64,000 bases of DNA from Rhynchosporium graminicola (GCA_900074885.1 FJUW01000061.1:538295-602294), one strand, 5' to 3'. Positions 44,587 through 58,699 are shown, counted from the first letter of the stretch. Notes: generated by a model from the letters alone, not told the origin. Numbers and translations are program-made.

Positions 44587-47500
44587 ATGTTATCGTCTCT
44601 GCTTCGGCCCAAGAAAGCCCGTCGGCGTGTTCAGGAATCCCCGCTCTTCTCTTCTCCATACGCTGGGCATGCTGCTGCAGACTTTACCGAGGACGATGAG
44701 GAGGACGACGAGCGTTCGGATGATGACAGGAATAATGATGATGAGGAGGAGGAGGAAGAGGAAGACCAAGAGAACTCCGGAGCGGAGGACGAGGACCAGG
44801 ACCAGGACGAGGACGATGGTGAGGGGGAGGACGAAGATGGAGACTCGCATACACCTCTGCTGCCAATCTTCTCCGCTGCACATCTGGGTAGGTGTTCTCT
44901 TACTCCGTGTGTACAAAGTTGAAAGTCATGCGCTCGTCTCGTTTCGTGACATTGAGTTGCAGGTCATGACTTGTCACAGAAGCAGCCGCCTTTGCTTCTC
45001 TAGAAGATATACTTACTCACTGATTTACATCGATAGATGCCCTCCCAGTCTACAACCTCACACATGCGATCCGACTTATCATAGTTCCAAGAACCGAGAC
45101 GACCTTGACTTGGGATCAACTCCGATCTCCTCAAGTCTCCTCCTTCCTCATCAAACCGATGCAGCAGCAGATACGAACCTCCCACTTCTCTCGAGCAAGC
45201 CTATATGCATTGATGGCCAACTGTCTCCAGTTCCAGAAAGAAAGTCAAGCGAATCCAGGAAATGCAGGAAATAGTAGGACGCGAGCCATGGTCTGCGAAC
45301 TCATTGCAGTCAAGCTGTTGAAGGAATACAACACCCGCGAATTGATCGATGCTCTATCCTACGATTTCTTCCCCCTCCAGGGATTGGCTATACCAGGTAA
45401 TACTAGATTGGGACAGAACGCGGGTCCTAAACCAAGACCAGCTGCTGCCAGGATATCGACCTTGGAGGTTGCCATAAGAGCGTCTGCCAAACGATTCCTG
45501 GCACATCCTCTCGTGGTTCAGCAATTGGAAGCCATTTGGGCGGGCACTATCGTCTTTCATTCAGCTGCAGATAATCTTCATCGAAGACGACTTTCAACAT
45601 CCTTCCAGGAGCAACGAAGGGAAACAGATGGACGCACACCATTGATGAAGACGTCAAATCAGCAGGGCGGATATGGCTCAATGGTGTCACCCAACGCCCC
45701 TAATAAGGCTCTGTTGCACCATCAGGAGCAAGCGGTCCAATCGAGGAGAACCGTCACCCTCTACGATCCAAGAGATGCTTCGCTGTTCAAGCTGTCGAGG
45801 CTGAGAGTCCCTCGATACCAGCAATTCTTCTCCACTGGCTCACTTTTTATACTGTTGTGTCTTTTTGTTGCGGTTCTGGCGCAACGATCTGTCGAAATCA
45901 CAACACTGGAAGTTGTCTTCTGGTTCTGGAGCGCCGGGTTCATGTTGGATGAAGTGGTCGGGTTCAACGAACAAGGTTTCGGTCTCTACATCATGAGCTT
46001 CTGGAATGCCTTTGATCTGGGCATTCTGCTCCTGCTCTCTATCTACTATTGCATGCGTTTGTACGGGGTACTTCTGGTCGGCGCTGGGCGGCATCAGTGG
46101 AACAGCATGGCTTATGACGTCCTGGCAACGAATGCTATCCTCCTGTTCCCCCGACTCTTCAGCGTTCTCGATCACTATCGGTACTTTTCACAGCTGCTCA
46201 TCGCTTTCCGTCTTATGGCGGTCGATCTTGTTGCAGTATTCGTGTTGATTCTCATTGCTTGCAGTGGATTCTTCGTAGCTTTCACTCTATCCTTTGGCGA
46301 AGATCATTATGATGCTGCCGGTGTTGCATACAAGATTTTCCAGATCTTGATGGGCTTCACCCCAGCTGCATGGGAGGCCTGGCCGACTTACAATCCTCTT
46401 GGGAAAGCCCTTTTGGTTCTTTTTCTGTTCATCTGTCACTTCTTGGTTGTCACAATTTTGATTACAGTTCTCACCAACTCATTCATGGCTATCGTTTCAA
46501 ATGCGGATCAGGAGCATCAGTTTGTCTTTGCTGTCAATACGATCAGCATGGTCAAGAATGATGCCCTGTTCTCCTATGTCGGTAAGTTCGTCGAGGTTTC
46601 TAAGCTCCAGTCTGAATACCATGACACCTCTTGAGTAGATCAGTGAGATTTCTTGGCTAATATTAGAATGTTCTAGCTCCTAGCAATATTTTCGCGTGGT
46701 TGTTGACACCTTTGAGATTTGTCATTCCCTTCCGATCCTTCATCAAGGTGAATCGAACATTCATCAAGGCCACCCATTTCCCTCTGCTGTTCACTATCTT
46801 CGCCTACGAAAAAGTGTTCCTTGCCCGAACTGTATTCGAACCAACGGATCTGGTTGAAAATCCTAGACGTGGCCGGAAGAGACTGGTCTCGTTTCAAGAT
46901 GCCAAAATGGCACTCTTCAGCCCAAGTATTCGATTGCGTCAGGGCTCCATTGCTAGATATCAGAACGAAAACGCGCTTGATGAAGTCTTTAGACTTGCGC
47001 CTCCATCGGAGACATTACGAACTGGCCGGAAGCACTTTGAGGAAACTCAAACCAACAGCGTTGTGAACAATTGGATGAATGAAGGGACGGATGCAAGTCC
47101 ACCTCAAGAGCAGGATCGCTCAATTGTGGATCGACTTGAAAAGAGGCGAAAAGCTAGGAAAGCTACTTTGCTGAGACAACGGGGTATATCTGGGACAAGA
47201 TCTATTGCCAGTGACCCGGCGGAGTTCATGTCAAGAAGTGGGTTCCATGATGATGGCACTGACACGAGGAATGAGGATGCCCAAGAAACCGAAGATGATG
47301 GCGACGACGAAGCAAATACGCACGACGGTGAAGAGGCAGAGAAGGAAACTGCTCCATCCAGAAGCCATGGTGGTAGAGCATCCTACAAGCAGAACGACAT
47401 GGAAGGCTATTTCGCACCGCAGCTTCAAGCTCGCATGACTGCACCTCCTCTGTCTTCCTCAGCTGCTTCAGTTAGAAGACACGTAGCTCTACCAAGGACC

Positions 47501-48322
47501 TCTCCGCCTCAACAACGACGCGCGCATCATAATCGGACAATGTCGACCGGAACCATCCTCTTCAACCCCATCAATGACAATGAATCCTCAGCATCGCCAC
47601 CAAAATCTCGACCCCTGACAGCGAAATACCGTGCTACCACTAACACAGGTACACATACTCCTGCTGGTCTTAGTGGCCACCAAACTCCAAAGCAAGCAAT
47701 ACCGAAGACCAAACCTCGACCAATTCTCCCTGCTCGGCAAAACTTCAAGTCAGTGCCGAACTTCAATCTCGACCCCCAACTCGCCGGTAACGCGACTCGG
47801 AACCGACAAATCAGACACAGACGCTCGAGTCTCGACATGGGCATGTCCGACATGGGACTTGATAACAATCAAGCGGGCATGCTGGGTGCAGTTCCTAGTT
47901 CCTTCGCAACTCAAATGGCTATGGCGACTGGGGGGTTGAAAGCTTTCCAAGGCAGTAGAAGCAAAGAAGCTGATACTGAACGAATGATGGGAAGGTTAAT
48001 GCTGGCCAGGATGAAGACTTTGGAAGAAAGTTTTGCGGATGTTGTCAAGGAGTTCAGAGGAATGAGGACAGTGGATAACAGCAGTATCGATAACGAGAGC
48101 GTGGAACAACGAAGGGACAAGGGGAAAGGTCGGGAGAAAGAGAAATCTCCGTCAAGGAAGAGGAAAATCGTACCTAAGACTACCAGTCAAGCTGATAATG
48201 CGATTGTTCAGAGGGGGAGAAGCGACGAGAGATACGATGGGCCTGTCCAAGACGCTGACTTGAGGGTTTCGCAAGAGGAAGAAACGAGTAGACGTTATAC
48301 TGCGAAGGGAAGCTCGTTTTAA
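44587..48322 (+). CDS. YVC1/TRPY-type vacuolar calcium channel
   Basis: TRPY channels release Ca2+ from the vacuole on osmotic or mechanical stimulus. Three exons, 44587-44887, 45037-46581 and 46677-48322, give 1163 residues. The N-terminus holds a striking acidic run (about residues 36-85, nearly all Asp/Glu), then the family block LDALPVYNLTHAIRL and TTLTWDQLRSPQVSSFLIKP, then QQIRTSHFSRASLYALMANCL. Membrane segments begin at about residue 367 (FSTGSLFILLCLFVAVLAQ). The pore region is around 530-548 (FQILMGFTPAAWEAW), followed by the last segment LLVLFLFICHFLVVTILITVLTNSF. After exon 3 starts come LLTPLRFVIPFRSF and ENPRRGRKRLVSF, then a long basic, disordered tail (from about 720). The first intron (149 bp) is long; a small exon inside it is possible. 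The identification rests on motif recall. Confidence 0.9.
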
Positions 48323-50327
48323 GTGGCTGGTATGAGTAGCATATTTATGTTTTGATCCTTGCATTGTTTGGAGCTAGGGCATATGCTTCGGGATTTGTAT
48401 TATTGTTTTAGCATTAGGGTTGCATTTTGGATATCTGCTTTGGATCTGTTTAAGCTAAATATTGCCTGCATACTGTATTTTCCGCAAATATACCACTCTG
48501 CGTCTTCCGATCGCATAATAATTCATTTTTGTAACAACCACCTGTGATTTGTCCAACGTATGATGCAGTTATGGCGACGCGTCCTCATTCTTCAAGCGAC
48601 ACATTTGCCCACCCAAGGTGTATCATCAATCGACTTGTAACCGTGAAAGAAAATATTTATCTTGTACTGGTATAGGGATCCCTCCAGGTTTGTGAGGTTC
48701 GACTGGAGTCTCGATCCCGTATCTTCCTTCTATATACCTCACGAAAGCTATTTCTCGTGCATGCTATTGAAGTGCGACACATATTGGTCAAGTTTTTAAG
48801 CTAAGGTTAGCCTCTGCAGTCTCATCTATATGTGTAGAGCTTCCTCACAAATTCACTCACTCTGAAAGGCCATCATTTATTCTCTGACTTTATCTAAAAA
48901 GTCTCCCCTCGATATTTCATTCAGTGAGTATGTGCTGATGTCTCCAATAGGGACAGTTTCTGCAAGCAAGCCAACAGCCAAAAAGCCGATGATCGTGAAT
49001 CGAGATTCTCGTAGCGTTGTATCCAGTTCATCTTTGTATTCATTATTAGATTCGCGGTGATTTTTGTTAGGATATAACATCGCGGAGTTTTGGGCAATTG
49101 AAGGTGATTGAGCTGCTGTGTTGAATGCTGGACCGCGAAATTTGGAAGGAGAGGGATTCCTGGAACCTTTTTCTGTCATCAGATGGAGGTAGATAGATAG
49201 ATAAACTTACTCTCAGCCTGTTTCTTTGATACTTCGTCGGTGCTCAATGTAAACGGTGTTCATGGACTTGAACTAGCAGTAGGGATCCATTACGTAGATC
49301 TTGATACTGCTACACGGTTAATTGAAGATCCTTGTATCAATCAGTCGCCGCACAATTCGACTTCGAGAACGCGACCGGTAAGAATGAAATCATGCAAGAG
49401 ACGCTTTCGAATATGAATGCCGTTTCTGGTATTGAGGCCTGTATCAAGGATTTCCCGGTAAACGTGGAATCGCTCGATAATGCGACATCGTCCTAACTCG
49501 TGGGTAAACTAACACCTTATTTCGTACCGCTTGGCTGATTACATGTAGGATACAGATATTCATGACTGGGAGCTTGACATTTCTAAGACGGCTAGAAGGA
49601 AAATAAAACGACCCTTGGTACCATCTTCTTGGGTCCCTTCCTCCTCTCATGGCCACAAGAAATCAAGCAGCCAAGGCAAACTTGGCAGTTGAGTCTTGTT
49701 TTACCTAGCACTCATTATAGGCCGGATTCTACCAGAGAAAATACATTCGGAAGTTATGGAAAATAGAAGCCGATTGTGTTTCGGGATTTCAAAACTGTGC
49801 CGTGTTGAAGCTGTTATTTTGACGATGGTACGTTAGAAGTTGCGGACCTTGCTATAGACTCCAATAGGCTTACGTCCCCCTCAGAAACTCATTTCCAGGC
49901 CTAGATATCGAGCAACAGAGAAAAAGAATATGGCAGATTTGTCCTTTTGAAGAAAAGACCAAGGCAAATAAGTCCTTTTTCCAGAACAGTATAGCAAATT
50001 TGATCATCTGTCGTACATTTTATTCTCTCTTCTCGACCGGTTCCTTAACTCAATGAGCTGGATCCTAAATTATGTGCGAGAAAAGTTCTTTTATGCTGTT
50101 AAATTTCTCTTTAACATTCAACATTTTCTACTGCGGCCAGACAAAATCGAGAAGAGCACCAGACCTTGGTAGCCAGTCATCTTAACTTTAAATTTTACGT
50201 GGAATTTTCCTCTTCATCACGCGTGCTCCTGCAGGTTTAGGAGCAAGGGAATTCACCGTAGCTGTTATTACGATCCGCACTTAGTACACACTTCTAGATA
50301 TCCGATGACGAAAGAGGAGAACCTACT
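48323..50327. other. Intergenic flank between the channel gene and the repeat island
   Basis: Mostly non-coding. One - strand ORF (48877-49179) is listed separately. Composition is still ordinary up to about 50300, so the LTR at 50328 is a sharp boundary. Confidence 0.4.
48877..49179 (-). CDS. Possible small hypothetical protein
   Basis: A 100-residue ORF starting MTEKGSRNPSPSKF, with one hydrophobic stretch (FTIIGFLAVGLLAE) and an acidic/basic C-terminus. No family is recognised. It could be an exon of a longer gene, a small membrane protein or chance. No clear promoter or intron signals are seen. Confidence 0.25.
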   Translation of the reverse strand: MTEKGSRNPSPSKFRGPAFNTAAQSPSIAQNSAMLYPNKNHRESNNEYKDELDTTLRESRFTIIGFLAVGLLAETVPIGDISTYSLNEISRGDFLDKVRE

Positions 50328-50865
50328 GTTAGCGTTATAAATGAATTGAGTTAAATCAAGTCTAAGGTAGGACTCAACTCAACTCAGAGTTACTTAGAGT
50401 ATACTCAGACTAAATGGGTAGTTCTTGTTAAACTCGGTGATATGGAAGTCTTCGCTCGGATGGAAAGTAAGTAGGTTTGGGTATCAGGCTTGAAGGCCTT
50501 ACCCACGTGAGACCAGTATATCTTCAAAAATGCTTAGGATTCATATAAGGAAGAGAATCTGAGCGTAAGTTTGAAAGGAGACTGTTGAAATTTCAATCGG
50601 TATTATACTGACAATAGTGGACTCAGGAGCTCCCGATGAAGTGAGATAATAGTTATGAGAGAATCGAGTGCAATATAAGGAAGCATACGTGTGGGCTATA
50701 GACATTATCATGATCTAATATTATAGTTATAGTATAGTCCCAGATTATGAAGTAGAAAAGTCTTAATTCTTCTAAATGCTATAGTGCGAGGAGCTATCTA
50801 AGTAGTGATAACTAATAGACACTAAGTATCTATCCCTGTCCCGTGATATATCCTATCCCGTGATA
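50328..50865 (-). repeat. 3' LTR of the minus-strand Ty3/gypsy element
   Basis: On the + strand it begins TGTTAGCG; its other end (CCCGTGATA) directly abuts CTCCCCCTCTTA, which on the - strand is a purine tract, as expected just before a 3' LTR. The second LTR is not in view, so the ends are inferred from the tract and the TG start; about 538 bp. Confidence 0.6.
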
Positions 50866-50919
50866 TCTCCCCCTCTTAGATATAAAAAAACTCTATCTTT
50901 AGAGATAAAAAAGGAATTT

Positions 50920-53280
50920 TCAGTAATTACTTTCGCTACTCTCTCCCGACGAGTCTAGAACGTCTTCTTTGAAATACGACCCTATTATAATCTAAGGAAT
51001 CGAAGTCATATACTCTATACTATCGTCACCCTTTTCAGCTAATACTCTTACTATCTTCTTTAAAGAAGACTTTTTCATAGCAGGTTTCTTTATTAACTTA
51101 ATTACTCTTACTAATAGTACTCTAGACTTTCCCTTTATAAGGGATCTTATAGGTATTATCAGTATAGTAAGGTCGTTATCGCTATCTTCCGTAAGGTTAG
51201 CGGTCTAAGTAATTAGTAAAGCTATACTTATTAGCTTTCTCTTTAAGTAGGAGTATCTTAGCTCGTATAGTTAAGGGTCTATATCCGGTACTATAGTACT
51301 AAAAAGGCAGCCGTTCGTAGTATTACTCTAGTTCTCTCGATTAACTAGGTCTTTAATAGTATATATTATCTCTAAGTTACTAGCGACACGAGGTAGCCCC
51401 TATATATTTATTAATTTCCTTAGGAATAGTATTCTATTCTTAATTAAGTCTATAACTCTCTAGTAGTATTCTGGTTTTAAAAGTTAATATATTAGAAGTT
51501 ATAATAGAGCGAAGATAAAGGATTTATATCGCTTCGGGGCGCTATCGTTTAGTTTTATAACGTTAGTCTCCTAGGTCCTCTTTAACTTTCGTCTGCCCTT
51601 AGTATTTACTATAACTATATCTTCTTCTATATTATCGATAGGCGTTACTAGCAATTTAACTTAGATATCGCAGTCTAGGGATAATATAATTAGATTCGTT
51701 ATATTTCTAGTATTAATACGAGGCTTAATAAAATACGAATTTTAATCTAGTAACTACTAATATACTATTATATTACTTTTAATCTTACTCTAGAAAATTA
51801 AGCTATATACGTTTAAATATTCATATAAGAATACGAGGTCCTCTATCTTATTACTTATAATAAGTACTTATCGTAGCTTAGGCGTATATAGTATCAGGGG
51901 ATATCTTAAGATATAGAATAAAATTCCTGACGTTACGATTATCAGATCTAAGTCGCGGAAAGGTACTTAATAAGGTAATTTCAGTATAAATTTCGTCTCG
52001 TAGCCTAATCTATTAATATTAATTCTTAGAAGAGCTACTATACTTATAACTGCATCTAGTACTACTAGGCATAAGATTTATACTAGCCTGATTATCTCTA
52101 GCGTAATAGTATATATAACCTCGCTTAGTAGTACGATTATAGATCTATAAGAAGTACTGATTAATATAATCAGTAAAGTATCCAGAATAGCAATAGGGTT
52201 TAGTATATCTTAAAGCGCGCGAAAACATTCTTCGATAACTGCCTTAGTATCCGCGTGAGCTTGAATTATTAAGAAATATCTATTATATAAGGTCTAAAGA
52301 AGATATAGTATATAGTTAGCGCGGTCCCTATCTAATAGAGATCAGTCGAGTATATAGAGGAAGTCCCTTATTAATTTATATATACGCTCTATCTCTGCTA
52401 TAAGTGAAATATATATACTATAATATATCACAGCGGAAGCTATAGCTTATAGGAATATTTCAAAGCTCGGCTTTAAACTACTATACCCCCTTTTTAGTAC
52501 GTTATTAAGAATAAATTATCTATTACTCTTATATCTTATAATAATTCTAATATCCTCTTTAGTTTTAATTAATAGAGATAAGGTCTAGTATATACTATCG
52601 AATACTAAGGAAGCATTAATTAGCTAAAACGCTTTCCTTTTTACTTACGTCTCTTCTTTATATTCCTCGGTAAGTTCTATTACTCTAGTTTCTTTTAATC
52701 TCTTTTATTATAATATCTTCTATCTTTTTAGTTCTTATAGTTCTTAAAGAACTAAGTGGAGTTTATCTCTTAGATACTCTCGTATAATAATTTCTACGAA
52801 ATAGTAATACTAATTATACTATATCTCCTTTATAATATTAGTAGCCTTAAATTTCTAGCTTCCGAGAATTATAATATCTCTATTAGGATAGATAGTATAT
52901 CTGATTCTAAAATCAGGAGTTATAAGACTATTTAGAGGAAAGTCGCTTATAGTAAGGCGTAAGCGGAAAGCGTCTCCGAAGGTGACTTACTAAGAGTATA
53001 AGTATCTATTAATTAGTGAAAAGTTAGCTAAGAACTACTTAAAAAGACTACTTATCGCTATATTATAGTAAGCTACGCTAATTAGATAGTCCCTGGGATA
53101 TATACTAGTTAGAACGCGAATATTACCCTAGGGGCGTTCGATAACTAGGACTAATTCCTTATCGCTCTAATATAGTAGATATAGATATAACTAGTTTTCA
53201 TAATATATTCTATCCTTAGGAGCTTCTTAATAGAGTATAAATAGCTATTAGAGTCCCTGCGGGAGGTTACTATTTAGGTT
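50920..53280 (-). pseudogene. Third ORF of the gypsy element, unknown product
   Basis: One frame stays readable for about 2.3 kb (roughly 780 codons) apart from RIP-type stops, ending at TGA 50920-50922. Samples: DKELVLVIERP, GDAFRLRLTISDFPLNSL, a charged coiled-coil-like part (about 52690-52770), TSYRSIIVLLSEVIYTI, and a Lys-rich then acidic C-terminus ending SSGESSESNY. No signal peptide, membrane segment or enzyme motif is obvious. It sits where envelope-like or accessory ORFs occur in some retroelements. A frame change near 53250 separates it from pol. Confidence 0.55.
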
Positions 53281-53759
53281 AGTACACTCGTAGGGGTTAT
53301 CTACCTCTTTACTCTATATAGTAAGGTTAGAGGGGATATCTCGAGTGACTCTAATAATACTACTTATCTTATATCTTGAACTATATTCGTTTCTCTTAAT
53401 ATCGAGATAAAGTAATCTGTCTCGAAGACCTTAAAAGACTCGTAGAACGTTACTTCGACGAATTAGTCGAGTGAAAGAAAATAATAAGTATACTAGGGAT
53501 AATAGAGTAAGAGATTTAAGAGTTCTTAGTATATTATTATTAGTCGCTATATTCAGTCGAAAGAGTAATCCATAGAGTAGACTCTTATCGCGGTTAATAT
53601 AGAGTTAATAGCGAGAGTATAAATAAAGAAGTCGATATGTAGTAGTAAGATTATTATTAATAGAATTTTATATATATAAGCTAGATAAGAAGGAGCTTAA
53701 GTAAGTAAATAAAAGCAATAGTAAGGCGTAAATATTAATAAGGCTAATTTACTAAAATA

Positions 53760-56700
53760 TATATCACGTAGACGACTTATCACTAGCGTACTAAGGAACG
53801 CTCGAACTTAGATACCAGATTCGGCACGTCCTTCTTTAATACTAAAGTAAGTTCCTAAGAAGTTATCTAATAGCCTAAATACTTAACTTTATAGTACGCT
53901 TTCCTTATCTTATCTCCGGGTTATTTTCTTAATTCCTTACGTAATATCTTCTCGATAATATAATATTTAGTACTATCTTTATTATATATAGGACCCGGTT
54001 CAGGCGCTATCCTATAATATAAGTCGGGTACTACTAGTTCCAGGTGCTCGATTAAGATTACTAGGTATATACTTATCTATTCGAGCAGATCTAACTCGTA
54101 AGCTAATAAGTTTATTTATCTAATAATCTTATATAGTCTCGACTTAATAAAAGATAGCTTAGTCTAGTTCTATAGGAGTCTATAACTAGAGTCTATCCCT
54201 TTAGCTAATCTAATATAAACTTCGGCCCCTAGCTCTAGTAATACTAGTATCCGGTCCTTATTAAAGGCAAGCTTCATACGAGACTATACTAATACGACCG
54301 ACTCTATTATATCCTGAAATAAGGTTTAATAGTTATATATAAAGTCTTATCCCTCCTTTATAGTAAATACGTAAGTAGTAGTATAATCAGTAGAAGAGAA
54401 AAGCGATCGGGGTTTTTATCTGAATCTCAGTTTATAAAATATAAACCTGATAGAGGTATTTTCTAAAGTATTAAGAATAAAAGATATAGCTAGTATAAAA
54501 CCTTCCTAATTAGACTAATCGAAACGTCTAGTAATAGTATAGCGTAAAGCATAGATAAATATTTAATTAGATTATTCTAATTAACTATCTACTTTAAGGT
54601 TATTCGCTATAGTAAAAGCTAAGCTAATATTAGCGAAACTATATACGTCTCTCTAAAAACCGCTAGTAAATCGTATATCTCGATCTGATATTATCTTTTC
54701 CGGTACTCTTAAGTCTATATACACGTTCCTATAATAAGCTTTAGCTTAGTCTTCGCCTCCTTAATCCTTATATCTGATAATAACCTTAATCTATTCTATA
54801 ATCTAGTCTATAAATAGTAAGACCGAGTCATATCCTTCCTTAGAAATTAGGAATCTTATAATTAAGTCTATATAGAACGTATAGAGTTAAGTAAGTAGAG
54901 GCGGAATTAGTATAAGTATGCCGTTAGGTAAGCTTCTGCCTAGTTTCGCTATTCGATAAGTAGGACAAGATACTATATACGATTAAACTATACGCTATAT
55001 CTTGCGTATAAATACCTTATCCTTTAGAAAATCATATATTCTTTATACTCTTATATATACCTGATTATTATAAGCGATAGTAAGAATCTTCCTAATTAAC
55101 TTTTCAGGTATATATAATCGCTTAACCTTATTAGAGTTACAGAAGAAAAGCAATTTTATTCTAGCGTCGAATCGAAATAACTTAAAGGTAGATACACGTT
55201 CGTTCCGAGGAGACTTATAGTAGTTTATCTTTATCTTATAGTAAAGCTATCCAAAAGTTCTATTTATTAGAAGCTAGCGTAAGATAAACGCTACTAATTA
55301 TTTATCTATATATACTAAGGTAGAATATATAACTATCTCGTTATCTTGTATTAAGTAATATAATACCTTTAGGACTGAGATATCTCTATTTATTAAATTA
55401 TATACTATATTTAATATTCCTTATACCTCTACTTCTTAGAGTAGTTAGCGCTATAGCCGGCTTAAGGTATCTGCGTTTAAGTATATCTTCCTAGCTCTAT
55501 AGATTATATTTATCTTATACGTGTATTTTACTAAGAAGAGAAACTAATTATCTAATCTAGTATTCTTCTTACGAGAACGACCCTTAAAGCAGGATAATAT
55601 TACTTAATAATCCGTATAAATAGTGAAATTTGCGCTATCGAGATATTATAATAACTTCTTCAGCGCTTATACTAGTACGCCTATCTCTAGCTCAGTAAGC
55701 TAGTAATTCATTTCTGCTATAGATAAGGACTTAGATAGAAATAGGACCGGCCTTTCTACCTTATTAGTAGTATCTATCTAGTAAAGAGCTACGCTATACT
55801 TAAATTCCTTAGAACTATCGATATAAAGTATAAAGTCCTATCTAAAGTTAGGGAATTTAAGGGTTAGCGCTAAAGTAAGCTAGTCTTTTAATATATCGAA
55901 TGCTAGTTTAGACTTATATAGTAAGTTATCTATATATTAATTAGAGTATATTTTAGTATCCTTATAATATTTAGCTTTCTGAGACTGAGTTAAATTAGTA
56001 TATTCTTTATATCTTAGTTAAAGAAGCGGAATAAGTATTACTTTAGTATAGTTACCTTATCTTACTTCCTCTCGTAGTATATTCCTAAATCCGATTATCT
56101 TAAGCTCTAATAATAGTAAGGAGATAGCTATATAATATAGTATAAATTTATAATAGTACTTGAAAAATCCTAGCGCTTTCTCTAATTAAGATAAGGTTCT
56201 TAGAAATTCCCAAGATTATACTGCTTTTATCTTCTCTTCTAAGGTATTTAGCTCTAGTCTAGATACCTTATATCCTAGTGCCTTAATAGATAGCTAAGCG
56301 AAGTAGCATTTTCCTAGAGCTAGTATAACTTCGGCATCCTCTAGTAAGGTAAGCGCTAGATCTAGGTCCTTTATATATTATTCCGAGGTAATAGAAAAGA
56401 TAACTATATTATTAATATAAATAATAATAAATTTCTAAAGGTATTAGCGAAATAGATTCTCTATACGTACTTAGAAGAATACTAGGGTTATCGCTAGACT
56501 TATTATTATAATAATAAGTATTTCATATCCCTTATACGCGGTAACTAACGCTATCTTCTATTAGTCTACTAGCTCTAAAGGCTATTAGAAGAAGGATTTA
56601 GTAAGGTCGATACTAGAGAAAATCGTTACTCTACCTATAGCAGATAAGATACTATTAGCCTTAGGTAATAGGTATATATTAAGTATTAACTTTATATTAA

Positions 56701-57900
56701 CCTTTCTGAGATCGATTATAACCTTTAGCTTTCTATTTCTATAGATAATAGATACTAGAGCCGAAGCTAGGGAAGGTTATCCGAGGGGTACTAGTACTAG
56801 GGAGCTATTAGCTCTTATTAGATCTAAGATTTTATCTATCTTTACCTTATCTTCTTAGGATTATAAGAATAGTACTCTTTTTAAGTTATCAATCTCGACG
56901 CTTTCCTTAAATAGTATAAGTATATTAATTCTATTATTAAACTATCCGAGTTCGTAGCAGAATAAGGTTATATACTAGCGAAGAATATCCTAAATCTTAA
57001 CCTTAATATCTGTTCTAAAGGCGTTTAATATATCCGGTTCTATTATATCTTCGGGAAGGGGTCTAATTAAAAACAGAATACTAGCTAAGTACCTCCTTTC
57101 TAGCTTCCTCTCTACGAAGGGTTATCCTTTATAAATACTAGCCAGGTTTAGTAGTACTAGATAGTCTTTGATTTTAGGTACGTATTATTCGAGTACCTCT
57201 AATATCTATCCTTGTTATAGACAGATAAGTATCCCCCTTAGATTAGCGAATAGAATAGATATAAGGAGGCCTATAGTAATAGTATTAACTATCGAACCGA
57301 ATTTACTAAGCGTTATATCGACTTAAGGATAAGGATATATTATATACCTATCTTAATATTCAAGTAATAAGCGGTATATAGTAAGTAAAATAACCCCTTC
57401 CCTTAGATATACTATAACTATCTATAAAAGGTAGATATTAGTACGTTTCGGGGCAGAATCCGTAGTCTTCGCTGCCTTAGTTATCTTAAGGAGTATATAG
57501 TTATTACTATCTTCTACTTATAGATAGTATAGCTTCCCTAATAACCTCTATCTAAAGTCGAGTTTATTTTCCGAGAAAAAGTTAAGCTTAAGAAGAATTC
57601 CTCTTAGTATCTTTAGTATAATATAATAGTAGTACGCAGGAAACTATAGAAGTCCCTTACCGGAGATTATCCTATATAAAATAGCTATCTCGATATAGTT
57701 AGAAATAATAGGACCTGAACTTATACTAGAAAGACTAACCCGTAGGCTATCTATCCTATATCGAGTCCTTACGAAAGGGAAGTATTACGCTAGACTCGGC
57801 TTATCGATTAACCTAATAAGCGAAGTAGTATTAGTAGTAGCTTCTATCGGGAAGTTATCTTCACTTAATATTTAGATTCTAGTATATATATTAGCTATAA
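53760..57900 (-). pseudogene. pol: protease/RT/RNase H/integrase/chromodomain
   Basis: RT active-site box at 56405-56419 reads YINNI (YVDDI after RIP), in FIIIYINNIVIFS context. RNase H: ILYIDSSKEF, SIAEMNY, LTELEIGVLV and YTD at about 55600-55900, then RLDN and LNADTLSRL near 55450. Integrase: CPTYRIAK, a YIDLIIRF block and VPEKIISDRD at about 54600-55000. Chromodomain at about 53770-53980 (EKILRKEL, YYKVKYLGY, KKDVPNLVSKFE). The chromodomain places it among chromoviruses that target heterochromatin. The protease part (about 57000-57900) is less clear. Confidence 0.8.
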
Positions 57901-58699
57901 AAGAAGTATTATTTAGAAGGATAGATATCTCGTCCTTCGACTCCTAAGGTTATAGGTCCGGAGTCTTTATAGTATAAGGATAAGAGATTAATACGTCTCC
58001 TTTTAAAGTAATAAGTAAGATTATAGGAGAAGGGTTCTTAACTAGGATAAAGTCCTTCTTAGTTTCGTCTTTATAAGAAGGCAATATATAGTTAGGTATA
58101 AAAGGTAAGGATAATAGTACTTTATTTTAAATTTATTCTATCTTTTTCGCTAAGTAGTAGCGCTAAAGTAAGTTTATTAAAGATTAATAATATTACTAAA
58201 ACAGGGTTTAGGTAAGAATAAAGCCGCAAGAGGACCCTCTCTAGGTCTCGTGATAAGCTTTTCCCGAGTCCGCGGATAAGGAAGGACTTAAGGTTTCAGG
58301 CGATTCGTTATCCTCTGAATTATACCCTTAATCCGCTTAATATAAGAATCCGTTATTAGAGTAGTTAAGTATAACTAGTAATTAAGAATAGTATATATTA
58401 TACCTATTGAAATTTCCGGTTATCGATAAGTACTAAAGAGAGTACTAAGGTTAGTTTATTATTATAAGTACTTGCGGCTAGTACTAGTATAGCGGCTAGT
58501 TCTAATAGGGTTATCTTCTATTACGCTAGGTAGTTAGTATAGAGGCTAGTACTAATATAGTTAACTCGATAGCCTTATCCCTCTCTTTCTCTTATTATTA
58601 CTTTCTTCTGAATTCGGTATATTCTACTAGTAGTATCTAAGGTCGCGAATAGGGAGTTAAGAGTTAAGTAAGCGCTATTATCATTAGATATCGTGCTAT

